64,000 nt of DNA from CAWAND01 sp963783335. GTDB taxonomy: Bacteria; Chloroflexota; Anaerolineae; Anaerolineales; E44-bin32. The notes under the pieces are model-generated. The model ran no database searches. It saw nothing but the letters and a program-made list of their open reading frames with translations, and was not told where the DNA came from. Position numbers and translations under genes: made by a program. Within the stretch, counting starts at the first letter, position 1. Every line of letters starts with the position of its first letter. The stretch spans positions 62,001 to 126,000 of the forward strand of contig CAWAND010000002.1 in NCBI GenBank assembly GCA_963783335.1. Reading direction: 5' to 3'. Shown one piece after another: positions 40,517 through 49,002 of the stretch.

Positions 40517-40884
40517 ATGAGGGACTTCCGCAAGCTGGACGTTTGGACGAAGAGTTCATGCACTTGTATTGCGTGTCTATCAGGTCAGCACCACGTTTCC
40601 AAAACACGAACTGTATGGGCTGACGGCGCAGGTTCGACGCGGCAAGTGTCTCCATTCCTTCCAACATCGCCGAGGGTTGTGGTCACGACACCGACCCGGA
40701 GTTCGCCCGCTATCTTCAGCTTGCCGCAGCCTCCACGACCGAGGTACAGTACCAACTCATTCTGGCCAGTGACTTGGGCTATTTGAAGCAGGCCGACTTC
40801 CCAGAGTTGTCGAGGCAAGCCGACGAAGTCAAACGTATGCTCTCGGCCTTCATTTCCAAAGTCAGAAGGCGCATGGATCGATAG
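40517..40884 (+). CDS. Four-helix-bundle protein, S23/IVP-like (two frame breaks)
   Basis: ATG after GGGGGGAACC. It starts MRDFRKLDVWTK in the first frame, then continues HALVLRVYQVSTTFPKHELY, GLTAQVRR in a second, and SIPSNIAEGCGHDTDPEFAR, YLQLAAASTTEVQYQLILAS, LKQADFPELSRQADEVKRML in a third, to the stop. The joined length, about 122 residues, and the motifs LDVW, YGLTxQxRR, SxxSNIAEG and AxxSxxExxYQLxLA are the hallmarks of the S23 ribosomal intervening-sequence/four-helix-bundle family, related to the Avd proteins of diversity-generating retroelements. It is flanked on both sides by heptamer arrays. Confidence 0.78.
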
Positions 40885-40886
40885 TG

Positions 40887-40944
40887 GTTTTCCTGTCACC
40901 TGAATCCTGTCACCTGTAGCCTGTAACCTGCAACCTGTCACCTT
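40887..40944. repeat. Heptamer-repeat array R6
   Basis: CCTGTCACCTGAATCCTGTC followed by ACCTGTAGCCTGTAACCTGC and AACCTGTCACC: right-arm heptamers directly after the stop of the four-helix-bundle gene and 23 bases before the BY-kinase start. Confidence 0.8.
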
Positions 40945-40967
40945 TTTCTCCAAGGAATGCACTGCAC

Positions 40968-42608
40968 ATGGACCAATCTGATGCCCGTTTCTATGACGAT
41001 GACCTGGAAATCGATCTCCGCCGCTACGCGGCGCTGATGTGGCAGCACAAGTGGCTGCTGATCTTGGGCGTGGTGCTGGCGGCCGGGGCGGCGTTCGCCG
41101 TCAGCAAGCCGCAAACCCCCATCTACCAGGCCAGCACCACGCTGTTCATCAACCAGGCGCCCACCTCCAACACCTCCGACTACAACGCCGTGCTGACCAG
41201 CGAACGCCTGGCGCAGACCTATTCCAAGATGCTGACCCAGCGTCCGATCCTGGAGGCGACGCTGAAAGACGTGGGCCTGGTGATGCCCGTCGAGGATTTC
41301 GAGAAGACGGTCAATGTCCAGCTCCTGACCAACACCCAACTGATTGAGGTCCAGGTCGAAAATCCCAATCCGGGGCTGGCATCCCAGCTGGCCAATGCCC
41401 TGGCGGCGGCTTTCGAGACCCAGACCCAGCAGCTGCAGACCAGTCGTTACGCCGCCTCCAAGGAAAGTCTGCAGAATCAGCTCGACAGCCTGCAGGCCGA
41501 CATACAATCCACGCAAGCCCAGATCGATAACATCGGCTCCCCCCAGACCGACTCCCAACAGGCCGACCTGGATCGGCTGGGGACCAACTTGACCCAACTC
41601 CGGGCCAGCTACGCCAACGTCCTGCAGAGCTACGAACAGCTGCGCCTGGCCGAAGCCCAGAGCGTCTCCAACGTCTCCCAGATCCAGCCGGCCACGCCCC
41701 CGATCAGGCCGGTGCGCCCGCGCACGCTGCTCAATACGCTCTTGGCGGCCGTCGTGGGCGGGATGCTGGCCCTGGGCGGGGTGTTCCTGATGGATTACCT
41801 GGATGACAGCGTCAAGCAGCCAGAACAGATCGAACGTCAGCTCGGATTGCCCCTGATCGGGATGATCGCCAATGTCAACGGCCAAGATCCTCAAGACAGC
41901 GTTTACGTCGCTCAGGCCCCGCGCTCGCCGGTGGCGGAGGCCTTCCGAAATTTGCGGACCAATCTGCGGTTTGCCTCCGTCGACGACGAGCTTCGTACGA
42001 TCCTGGTCACCAGCGCCGACCCAGAAGTGGGCAAGTCGACCGTGGCCGCCAACCTGGCGGCCATCCTGGCCCAGGGAGGTAAGAAGGTGATCATCCTGGA
42101 CGGGGACATGCGCCGGCCGCGGCTGCACAGAGTGCTGGGCGTGGACAACCACAACGGGCTCTCAGAATTGTTCGTCGAGAACAACCGGGCTGCGAAGGAT
42201 CGTATTCAGTCGACCGGTGTAGATGGCCTTTCCGTCGTCACCAGCGGTGCGCTGCCTCCCAACCCGGCTGAGCTGCTGGGCTCCAAGATGATGATCGAGA
42301 TATTGGAAGGCCTGGCGACACAGGCGGACATGGTGGTGCTCGACTCGCCTCCCGCCGGGGTTGTAACGGATGCGGTTGTGATGGCGCCGAGGGTGGATGG
42401 TGTGATCCTGGTGGTTCAGCCCGGAAAAACCAAGCTGCCAATACTGCTGCAGGCCGTTGAGTTGCTGCGCCGGTCAGGTGCCAACTTGCTCGGGGTGGTC
42501 TTCAACAACGTCCCGCTCAACCGTGCCGGCTACTATGGCGGCTATCGTTATCAATACGCATATGGCAATGGGCTGGATGGCAAGGAACGGGCCGGGTCAG
42601 CCCGCTGA
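40968..42608 (+). CDS. Wzz/BY-kinase: polysaccharide co-polymerase and tyrosine autokinase
   Basis: 546 residues, intact; ATG with AAGGA about 12 bases upstream. N-terminal Wzz domain with a first helix (WLLILGVVLAAGAAFAV) and coiled coil at about 150-215. PRPRTLLNTLLAAVVGG is the second helix. The cytoplasmic kinase has Walker A ADPEVGKSTVAANLA, Walker A' VIILDGDMRRP, Walker B MVVLDSPPAG, and a tyrosine-rich C-terminus (YYGGYRYQYAYGNG) for autophosphorylation. The fused form is like Wzc. It controls polymer length and export through cycles of phosphorylation; the likely partner phosphatase is at 47999. Confidence 0.88.
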   Translation: MDQSDARFYDDDLEIDLRRYAALMWQHKWLLILGVVLAAGAAFAVSKPQTPIYQASTTLFINQAPTSNTSDYNAVLTSERLAQTYSKMLTQRPILEATLKDVGLVMPVEDFEKTVNVQLLTNTQLIEVQVENPNPGLASQLANALAAAFETQTQQLQTSRYAASKESLQNQLDSLQADIQSTQAQIDNIGSPQTDSQQADLDRLGTNLTQLRASYANVLQSYEQLRLAEAQSVSNVSQIQPATPPIRPVRPRTLLNTLLAAVVGGMLALGGVFLMDYLDDSVKQPEQIERQLGLPLIGMIANVNGQDPQDSVYVAQAPRSPVAEAFRNLRTNLRFASVDDELRTILVTSADPEVGKSTVAANLAAILAQGGKKVIILDGDMRRPRLHRVLGVDNHNGLSELFVENNRAAKDRIQSTGVDGLSVVTSGALPPNPAELLGSKMMIEILEGLATQADMVVLDSPPAGVVTDAVVMAPRVDGVILVVQPGKTKLPILLQAVELLRRSGANLLGVVFNNVPLNRAGYYGGYRYQYAYGNGLDGKERAGSAR

Positions 42609-42688
42609 CCCCAGAGGAACTTCGGGCAATCGGTGAGGTGGGGTTGGCCCGGCGCGGATTCCATGCACCGGTCGCCGGTCAGCGATCC

Positions 42689-44644
42689 TCAGCGCCTCCA
42701 CGTCAACGAGAGATTGACGTCGGTCACCAGGCGGCCGTCCCAGACATAGGTCCCGGGGGACGGTGTGGTCCAACCCGGGGCTTCTTGTACCTGGGCGCCC
42801 TCGGGCAGCAGCAGGCTGACCTCCGCCCGGACGCCTTCTGTCCCCGCCTGCTTCGAGAGGTGCAGGCGGTACTCGAGCGAGCCATCGGGTGTCTCCAGCA
42901 CGATGCCGGGTGGCATCCGGTATTCAAGCTGCCATGCCACCTGCTGGTGGGTTGGGACCACAAGCATCCCGCCGAACACCTTGGTTCCGTGCTCGCCGGT
43001 GCCTGACTCCCAGGCGCCTGACTGATCCCGGCCGTTGAGCAGGTCGGAGCCCGGCGTTGGAGGAAGACCCCCGCCCAGGAGGGCGGCCCCGGCCGGCGTG
43101 TAAACTCGCACGTAGTCCCAATAGCAGCGAAGCTGCATGTCCTCGTAGGCGCCCGTACCGTAGCTGGCCTCCTGCCGGCAGGCGACAGCGCTGGCCACGG
43201 GGTTGCGGTAGCGCATGGCGGCCGACGCTTGCGGTGCGTCCGGCCGACGCAGGTCGATCGTGTAACTCAGCTGCCTTTCGATGCGGGCGTCCATCTTGTT
43301 GAAGCCCACGTTGCTGTCGACCACCATTAGGAAATCACCAGATCCCGGATCCAGCGCCCCGTCGAGCCCCAGATTCGAAAGCACTTCGGAAGCCTGCGGA
43401 TCGTCCACGTAGATCAGCACATGCTTTTCCCGCACCAGGGCCAGGGTCTGGCGCGCCAGCTTCAGCATCGTCGAGCGGTCGGATGAGGTCTGCAGCTTGG
43501 CCAGGATGGCGGACCCCAACTGGCCCATGAAGTCCTTACGGTGCTGCCACCACGCTTGGCTGACGCCCTCGCCCGGCGCCGGGCCCCACGCCTGGTGAAC
43601 GTAGGTTTCGACATTGTCCGCCCCCACGGGCTGGGGAAGGCCGGCAAGCGACACCGGCCCCGTGACCGCCAGGATCCGCGCCACCGCTGTCAGGTCGAAG
43701 GCGATCACGCCGTCGGTCTCGCCGCCGGTGGAGAAGGCGTACAGCTTCTGGATCTGGGCTGCGCTGGTGGGAAAGTCAGGGGACCAGTTGGCGTCTCGTA
43801 CCAACCACTGCTCCGCCAGCATGTAGCGCTGGAGCGGTTCGGGCGGGGCGGGATAGATCTTGTTCAGGTTGTCGACGCTGTACGAGTTACCTATGGACAG
43901 GTGTGCGATGCGCCCGGCGTCGAGATCGATCGTCCCGATCCCGCTGATGAACCCACCTGTGGCGCGCAGTTCATCCTGATTCTGGGCCACCACCAGGTAA
44001 GTGCGCGGCGAGGGGGCCCCCAGCAGCCCGGGCATTTGGCGCAAGATGGTCAGCCCCGAGCTGGCGAGTGGCAGCATTCGGTCCACCTGCTCCATGTCCC
44101 CTTGGAACCGGGCCGGCAGGTCCTCACGGCTGAATCGCAGCCGCGCCGCCTGGGCATGTTTGAGTTCGGCCTCAGCCGAATCAAGCTGCGGTCCGGCGGA
44201 TACGAGCGATTCCACCAGCCTGGCTGAAAGGGAGGTCTCCGACGCCTGACCAGAAGACATCAGGAGCGGTTCCAGACCGCTGAGCACATCGTCGCCGGCC
44301 GCCGTCAGGGATGCCACATAGTCGGCCATCGGCGCCGAGGCGGCCAGCATCGGCCCGTAGCGCGGCAGCCAGCCCAGGTGGTCCGTCAGGGGGGCCACGA
44401 GCTGGGCTCGTGACCGGATGAACTCGGCATCCAGCCTGGCCCGGTGGACCGTTTCGCCCACCGCCTGAAGATCGGCGGACGCCGGGTCCCCCTTGGCCAT
44501 CGCTTGCAGGTCTGTGGCAGCGGCCTGGAGATCCGAGGCCGCTCGATAGGTTTGATAGGCTGTGACGGCCGCCCCGGCAAAGAGCACGGCGGCGGCCAGC
44601 CACAGGAACCAGCCCAGTCGAAAGCGCGATCGGAAGCTCGTCAT
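42689..44644 (-). CDS. DUF4012 domain membrane/secreted protein
   Basis: 651 residues from the ATG of MTSFRSRFRLGWFLWLAAAV; a longer frame upstream looks non-coding. One N-terminal helix, then an outer domain with an alpha-helical part (~50-230). The DUF4012 core follows: TYLVVAQNQDELRATGGFIS, GRIAHLSIGNSYSVDNLN, WLVRDANWSPDFPTSAAQIQ and DGVIAFDLTAVARILAVTGP. DUF4012 proteins occur in EPS loci of Actinobacteria and Chloroflexota and share a fold with LytR-CpsA-Psr-like proteins by family description. They may attach polymer to the envelope. The gene is convergent with the BY-kinase and divergent from the next gene. Confidence 0.8.
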   Translation of the reverse strand: MTSFRSRFRLGWFLWLAAAVLFAGAAVTAYQTYRAASDLQAAATDLQAMAKGDPASADLQAVGETVHRARLDAEFIRSRAQLVAPLTDHLGWLPRYGPMLAASAPMADYVASLTAAGDDVLSGLEPLLMSSGQASETSLSARLVESLVSAGPQLDSAEAELKHAQAARLRFSREDLPARFQGDMEQVDRMLPLASSGLTILRQMPGLLGAPSPRTYLVVAQNQDELRATGGFISGIGTIDLDAGRIAHLSIGNSYSVDNLNKIYPAPPEPLQRYMLAEQWLVRDANWSPDFPTSAAQIQKLYAFSTGGETDGVIAFDLTAVARILAVTGPVSLAGLPQPVGADNVETYVHQAWGPAPGEGVSQAWWQHRKDFMGQLGSAILAKLQTSSDRSTMLKLARQTLALVREKHVLIYVDDPQASEVLSNLGLDGALDPGSGDFLMVVDSNVGFNKMDARIERQLSYTIDLRRPDAPQASAAMRYRNPVASAVACRQEASYGTGAYEDMQLRCYWDYVRVYTPAGAALLGGGLPPTPGSDLLNGRDQSGAWESGTGEHGTKVFGGMLVVPTHQQVAWQLEYRMPPGIVLETPDGSLEYRLHLSKQAGTEGVRAEVSLLLPEGAQVQEAPGWTTPSPGTYVWDGRLVTDVNLSLTWRR

Positions 44645-44761
44645 GGGGTGGGCATTGTGCGCCGATTGCGCCCAGTTGTCAATCTGCCGGTGCGGGGTGT
44701 CCGGGGGAGGCGCCAGCCGCGAGCCGGAGTGATGTCGGTAAAGAGCAAGAAGGAGAGAATC

Positions 44762-45211
44762 ATGCTGCATTTGATGAAGGAACGGAGCCGGCAGTTGATG
44801 ATGGCCGCCGGGCTCACCGTCGGAGCCGGGATGCTGGTCATCAGCCTGTTTGGCGTGGCGGGAAGCGCCAGCGCGCAGACGGTGCCCACGGCGCCGCCCC
44901 CCACTGAGAAACCTCACCGCGCACAGCCGACGGACACCAAGGCACCACCTCCGGCACCGACCTTCACCGCTACGTCGACTTCAGCCCCGACGGAGTCGCC
45001 GATCGACACGGCAGTGCCGACGTCGACGCCGCTTCCCCCGGCAACGGCGAGTCCCCTGCCGCCCACTCTGACGACAGCGCCGTCACCTACACCGTTGCCG
45101 GCCGCCTCGGGGTCCGCCATACCCACAGGTTGGTTCGTCGGGATCGGGCTGCTGATCCTGGCTCTGCTCGTGGTCGGATGGCTGATCGCGCGACGGCGAC
45201 CGAACGCGTGA
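44762..45211 (+). CDS. Secreted/anchored Thr-Pro-rich stalk protein
   Basis: 149 residues; ATG with AAGGAGA seven bases upstream. Signal peptide (GLTVGAGMLVISLFGVAGSASA), about 70 residues of low-complexity Ser/Thr/Pro with regular TPxP, and a C-terminal helix with basic end (IPTGWFVGIGLLILALLVVG, ARRR). No sorting motif. Likely a surface stalk anchored by its C-terminus. A palindrome GGGGTGCACCCC lies at 45222-45233 just after the stop and may mark the end of this transcript. Confidence 0.65.
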   Translation: MLHLMKERSRQLMMAAGLTVGAGMLVISLFGVAGSASAQTVPTAPPPTEKPHRAQPTDTKAPPPAPTFTATSTSAPTESPIDTAVPTSTPLPPATASPLPPTLTTAPSPTPLPAASGSAIPTGWFVGIGLLILALLVVGWLIARRRPNA

Positions 45212-45289
45212 CACCACGTTAGGGGTGCACCCCCTCTCACGCATGAGAAGATTCCGGCTCATCAGTGGGGTGCCCTTCCCGGTGGCTTG

Positions 45290-46822
45290 GTGCGGCGGCT
45301 GATTCGATTCCCGATCACACGTCGCCACTGGCTCTGGGGCCTGGTCGTGGCCGGATTGCTGCTGGTGGCATACGTCGCCACAGCTGCGCCAGGGATAACC
45401 TGGGCCAACCAGGGCGCCGACGGGGGCGATTTGGCGACCGCCGTCGCCACTTGGGGCGTGCCGCATCCCCCCGGCTACCCCACCTACTTGCTGGTTGGAC
45501 GCCTGTTCTTAGGTTTGGCGAAGGGCGATCCGGCGCACAGTCTGGCGCTGCTGTCGGCGGCGTCGATGGCGCTGGCGGCTGGGATCCTGGCTGTCCTGGC
45601 GGGAGCCGGCCAAAAGGCGGGCCGATGGCCAGCCGCTGTCGCCCTGGCGGCTGGATTGAGTTTCGGCCTGGCGCCTCTCGCCTGGTCCCAGGCGGTGATC
45701 GCCGAGGTTTACGGACTCAATGCCCTATTCGTGGTCCTCACGCTGGGCCTGATGGCCAGCCTGTCCACCGCCGGCAAGTCGGGGTGGGGCGAGGCCGGGC
45801 TGGCGCTTGCAGCCGGTATCGGCCTGGGGGATCACCTGACGCTGGTGCTGATGGTTCCCCCCCTGGCGCTCGCCCTCGCGTTTCGTTGGAAGTCGGCTGA
45901 GCGGAAACGGGTTGTCAGGGCGGCTGGGGCGTTCGCCTCCGGCCTGGCCGTCTACGCCATTCTGCCCCTGCTGGCGCTTGGTCAAGCCCCGGTGCACTGG
46001 GGCGACGCATCAACCTGGCGTGGGTTCTGGTGGCTGGTGTCTGGTGGCACCTACCGCGGGATGATCTTCGGGCTACCGCTGGACGAAGCCGTCCATCGAG
46101 TGGCATCCGCCCCGGGCATCCTGCTGGGCCAATTCGGCGTCCTTGGGCTGCTGCTGATGGGTGGGGGTCTGATCATCGGCCGCTCACGCTGGCCATGGGT
46201 CGACCGAACGGCGGTGTGGATGGCAGGCGCCTACGGTGCCTTTGCCATCGGCTACGGCTCGGTCGATTGGCGAGCGTACTTGATTCCGGCGGTTGCCGGG
46301 CTGGCCTGGTGGCTTGCGCTTGGCTTGGGGAGCCTGCTCTCCTTGGTGATGGCCGGTGGGCGCCGAGCGGCCCTGCCGGCTGTGGCCCTGTTGGGCGCCT
46401 TGTTCGTCGTCCGGATTCCGGGCATCGTCGGCCAGGTCAATGCACGGCACGACCATCGGGCGGCCGACTACGTCCGTGAAGTCGTGGACCAGGCGCCGGC
46501 CGGGGCGCTGGTCTTGACCACCACCGACCAGGATTCGTTTCCATTGTGGTATGCCCAGTTCGTCCTGGGCCAACGGCCGGACCTGAAGCTGGTGGTCATC
46601 CCCCTGGGGCAGTTTGACTGGTACCGGCGAGAACTTGCCACCACCTATCCCGATTTGAACCTGCCCCAAGATGATCCCGGGAGCGTGTGGACGTGGGAGG
46701 CCGAGCTGTTGGCCCGAAATCCACGCCCGGTCTGCCGCACCAGCGTCAACGGGCAAGGATCCGGGCTCGACGTTCAACTGCATTGTGAGGCGCAGACCTG
46801 GCTGGCACAAAGCAGCCAATAG
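45290..46822 (+). CDS. DUF2723-family membrane glycosyltransferase-like protein
   Basis: About 510 residues from a GTG (or TTG one codon earlier). The first outer loop holds GADGGDLATAVATWGVPHPP, GYPTYLLVGRLF, the DUF2723 signature (Asp-rich, then HPPGYP). About ten helices follow, then an outer C-terminal domain (NARHDHRAADYVREVVDQAP, LVLTTTDQDSFPLWY). DUF2723 proteins are GT-C-like and are thought to use lipid-linked sugars. It overlaps closely with the next gene (stop, then ATG at once), and the pair is probably co-translated. Confidence 0.75.
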   Translation: MRRLIRFPITRRHWLWGLVVAGLLLVAYVATAAPGITWANQGADGGDLATAVATWGVPHPPGYPTYLLVGRLFLGLAKGDPAHSLALLSAASMALAAGILAVLAGAGQKAGRWPAAVALAAGLSFGLAPLAWSQAVIAEVYGLNALFVVLTLGLMASLSTAGKSGWGEAGLALAAGIGLGDHLTLVLMVPPLALALAFRWKSAERKRVVRAAGAFASGLAVYAILPLLALGQAPVHWGDASTWRGFWWLVSGGTYRGMIFGLPLDEAVHRVASAPGILLGQFGVLGLLLMGGGLIIGRSRWPWVDRTAVWMAGAYGAFAIGYGSVDWRAYLIPAVAGLAWWLALGLGSLLSLVMAGGRRAALPAVALLGALFVVRIPGIVGQVNARHDHRAADYVREVVDQAPAGALVLTTTDQDSFPLWYAQFVLGQRPDLKLVVIPLGQFDWYRRELATTYPDLNLPQDDPGSVWTWEAELLARNPRPVCRTSVNGQGSGLDVQLHCEAQTWLAQSSQ

Positions 46823-47995
46823 ATGGATCGAGATCGAAGGCATGATCGGAACCGCCGCTTGAGATCGGACCACATCTTGGCTTGGGTTGCGGTCCTGCTG
46901 GTCGGCTTGCTGACAGGCTCAAGCCTTACCGTGGGGCAGAACGAGAAGGCTCAGGCCGACAGCGGGTGCCGTTTTGAGGGTCCGCTCGTCCCTCCGACGG
47001 CGACCCCTTCCGGAGAAGCTACGCATGGTGCCCCGACGCAAGCGCCGGGAGCCGAGCTTTCTTCGGCCGCAAGGGGCCAAAACACGTGGCGTTTCGGTCT
47101 CAGTCTGTCGGCCTCGGCCGATCCGCAGCAGTGGGCGGAGGTCCTGGGGGCAGGCTGGTACCTGGATTGGTCCGCCCGGCCGAATCCGGACGCAGGGGTC
47201 TTGGACTACTGGCCGATGGTGCGCGTGGCGCACGGCTGTGGGCGGCCATCCGCCGACGTGGCGGCGCAGCTGGCGGCGGCGAATCCGGGCCTGACCTGGA
47301 TCATCGGCAACGAACCGGACGTCATCTGGCAGGATAACCTGACGCCCGAGCAGTACGCTGAGGTCTATCACGCCTACTTCGTGGCCATCAAGCGCGCCGA
47401 CCCGAGCGCCCGCCTGGCCGTGGCTGGCGTGTCCCAGCCGACGCCCCTGCGCCTGGCCTATCTGGATAGGGTGCTGCGGGCCTACCGACGGGCCTGCGGA
47501 CACCCTTTGCCGTTGGATGTGTGGACTGTCCACAACTACGTGCTGCGTGAAGAGCGAGACAGCTGGGGTGTGGGAATCCCACCCGGCTTCGAAACCGTCC
47601 AGCAGGGCCAACTCTATGAGGTCAGCGATCACGCCCGGCTGGATCTGTTTGAAGCCCACCTGCGCGCTTTTCGGACCTGGATGGCACGCCGCGGCTATCA
47701 GTCCACGCCCCTGGCTCTAACGGAGTTTGGCATCCTGATGCCGGCCGACTACGGCTTCCCGCCGGAGATGGTCAGCGACTACGTGGGAAGGACGCTGGAT
47801 CTTTTGATGACGTTGAAGGACCCGGCTACAGGCGATCCAGAGGATGGGGGCCGGCTGGTGCAGCGCTGGGCCTGGTTCAGTCTGTCCGATCCGACCTACC
47901 CCAATGGCAACCTGGCGGACCTTAAGGCGGGGAACCTGACGCCCGTCGGGCAGGCCTACAGGCAGACTGTCGACCGTTGGGCGGAGGTGCGGTGA
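46823..47995 (+). CDS. Secreted glycosidase-like protein (GH clan A-like), no SLH
   Basis: 390 residues; ATG directly after the previous stop. An N-terminal helix (HILAWVAVLLVGLLTGSSL) serves as signal or anchor, then a Pro/Thr linker. The catalytic-like domain parallels the SLH protein at 13125: WIIGNEPDVIWQDNLTPEQY (putative acid/base Glu after Asn), VSQPTPLRLAYLDRVL, DVWTVHNYVLREER and LALTEFGILMPADYG (putative nucleophile Glu), ending RWAWFSLSDPTYPNGNL. The SLH repeats are missing, so this is the free or membrane-bound paralogue. Such enzymes in EPS operons usually trim or release polymer. The substrate is unknown. Confidence 0.72.
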   Translation: MDRDRRHDRNRRLRSDHILAWVAVLLVGLLTGSSLTVGQNEKAQADSGCRFEGPLVPPTATPSGEATHGAPTQAPGAELSSAARGQNTWRFGLSLSASADPQQWAEVLGAGWYLDWSARPNPDAGVLDYWPMVRVAHGCGRPSADVAAQLAAANPGLTWIIGNEPDVIWQDNLTPEQYAEVYHAYFVAIKRADPSARLAVAGVSQPTPLRLAYLDRVLRAYRRACGHPLPLDVWTVHNYVLREERDSWGVGIPPGFETVQQGQLYEVSDHARLDLFEAHLRAFRTWMARRGYQSTPLALTEFGILMPADYGFPPEMVSDYVGRTLDLLMTLKDPATGDPEDGGRLVQRWAWFSLSDPTYPNGNLADLKAGNLTPVGQAYRQTVDRWAEVR

Positions 47996-47998
47996 GCC

Positions 47999-48934
47999 GT
48001 GGATAACCTGGGCCTGATCGACTGGCGCGAAGTGGGCTTTGCCGCCCTGTGGATCGTCGGCCTGGCCGTCGTGCTGGCTGCGCTTGGGTTCGCCGACTAC
48101 AACCGGCAAACTGCCAAGCGGGGGTTTCGCCAGGAACTGAAGCGGCCAGCCTACCAGCTGCCTATTCAAGCCGGCCTGGCGATGTTCTGCCTGGGGCAGC
48201 TGGGCGCGTCCCAGCCGTGGTGGCAGACGGCGCTTTGGGGGGGCCTGGCCCTGGCCTTCATCGGCATGTCGGTTGGGGCGTTTCGCCAGATTGGCTGGGT
48301 CCAGGTCTGGATGCAGGACTTCGAAGCGAGTGCCGGCCAGGCGCCGAGCCAATCCGAGGACGCGGGAGCGGACACCTTGGACCACACGCAATCGATCGAA
48401 ACACACGGAGCGGCCGCAGGAACCGAGGGGCGTGAGCCTTCGGTGCTCCTGGTCTGCACGGCCAATCGTTGTCGTTCTCCGATGGCGGAGGCGTTGCTGC
48501 GCCAGCTCTTGGAGCGGGAGGACATTGGTTGTAACTGTCGCGTCGAATTGGCCGGGACGTGGGCCATGGAGGGTGACCCGGCGACGGAGTTCGCCCAAGA
48601 GACGATGCGCGAGCGCGGGCTTGACATCAGCGGCCATCGCTCGCGCCGCGTGACCCGGGACCTTTTGGCCAGGCAGGATCTGGTCCTGGTAATGGAGGCC
48701 GGACACCTCGAAGCGCTTGAGACGGAATTTCCCGACCTGGCGGATCGGTTCTACATGCTGACCGCCCTGGCCGGGCCAGCCCACGACATCGCCGATCCGG
48801 TCGGCGGATCCCTGGAAGACTATCGGAGCGTAGCTGGCAAATTGGATGGTGTGCTCAGGCGTGGGCTTCCCAAGATAAAACGCGCTCTGTCGGAAGACGG
48901 GGCGCGCTCCGGTACTGCGGGGGACGGCGCGTAG
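47999..48934 (+). CDS. Low-molecular-weight protein tyrosine phosphatase fused to a membrane domain
   Basis: 311 residues; GTG three bases after the upstream stop, with GGAGG ahead. Two to three N-terminal hydrophobic segments (AALWIVGLAVVLAALGFADY, LPIQAGLAMFCLGQLG, WGGLALAFIGMSVGAF), an acidic linker (115-150), then the phosphatase. The phosphatase has the P-loop LLVCTANRCRSPMAEALL with Cys, Arg and Ser in place, and the general-acid Asp in HDIADPVG. Wzb-type phosphatases reset BY-kinases, so the Wzz/BY-kinase at 40968 is the expected substrate. Fusion to a membrane domain is not the usual form. Confidence 0.8.
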   Translation: MDNLGLIDWREVGFAALWIVGLAVVLAALGFADYNRQTAKRGFRQELKRPAYQLPIQAGLAMFCLGQLGASQPWWQTALWGGLALAFIGMSVGAFRQIGWVQVWMQDFEASAGQAPSQSEDAGADTLDHTQSIETHGAAAGTEGREPSVLLVCTANRCRSPMAEALLRQLLEREDIGCNCRVELAGTWAMEGDPATEFAQETMRERGLDISGHRSRRVTRDLLARQDLVLVMEAGHLEALETEFPDLADRFYMLTALAGPAHDIADPVGGSLEDYRSVAGKLDGVLRRGLPKIKRALSEDGARSGTAGDGA

Positions 48935-49002
48935 GGGCTGGAAGGGACAAGTTGAGGTTGAGGATGGGCTATGACAAAGGCAGGTCTCCAGAGAGGTCGC
49001 CG

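Noticed and set aside
40127..40944. Diversity-generating retroelement
   Set aside because: An Avd-like fold protein is present but there is no reverse transcriptase and no template/variable repeat pair with adenine-specific changes.
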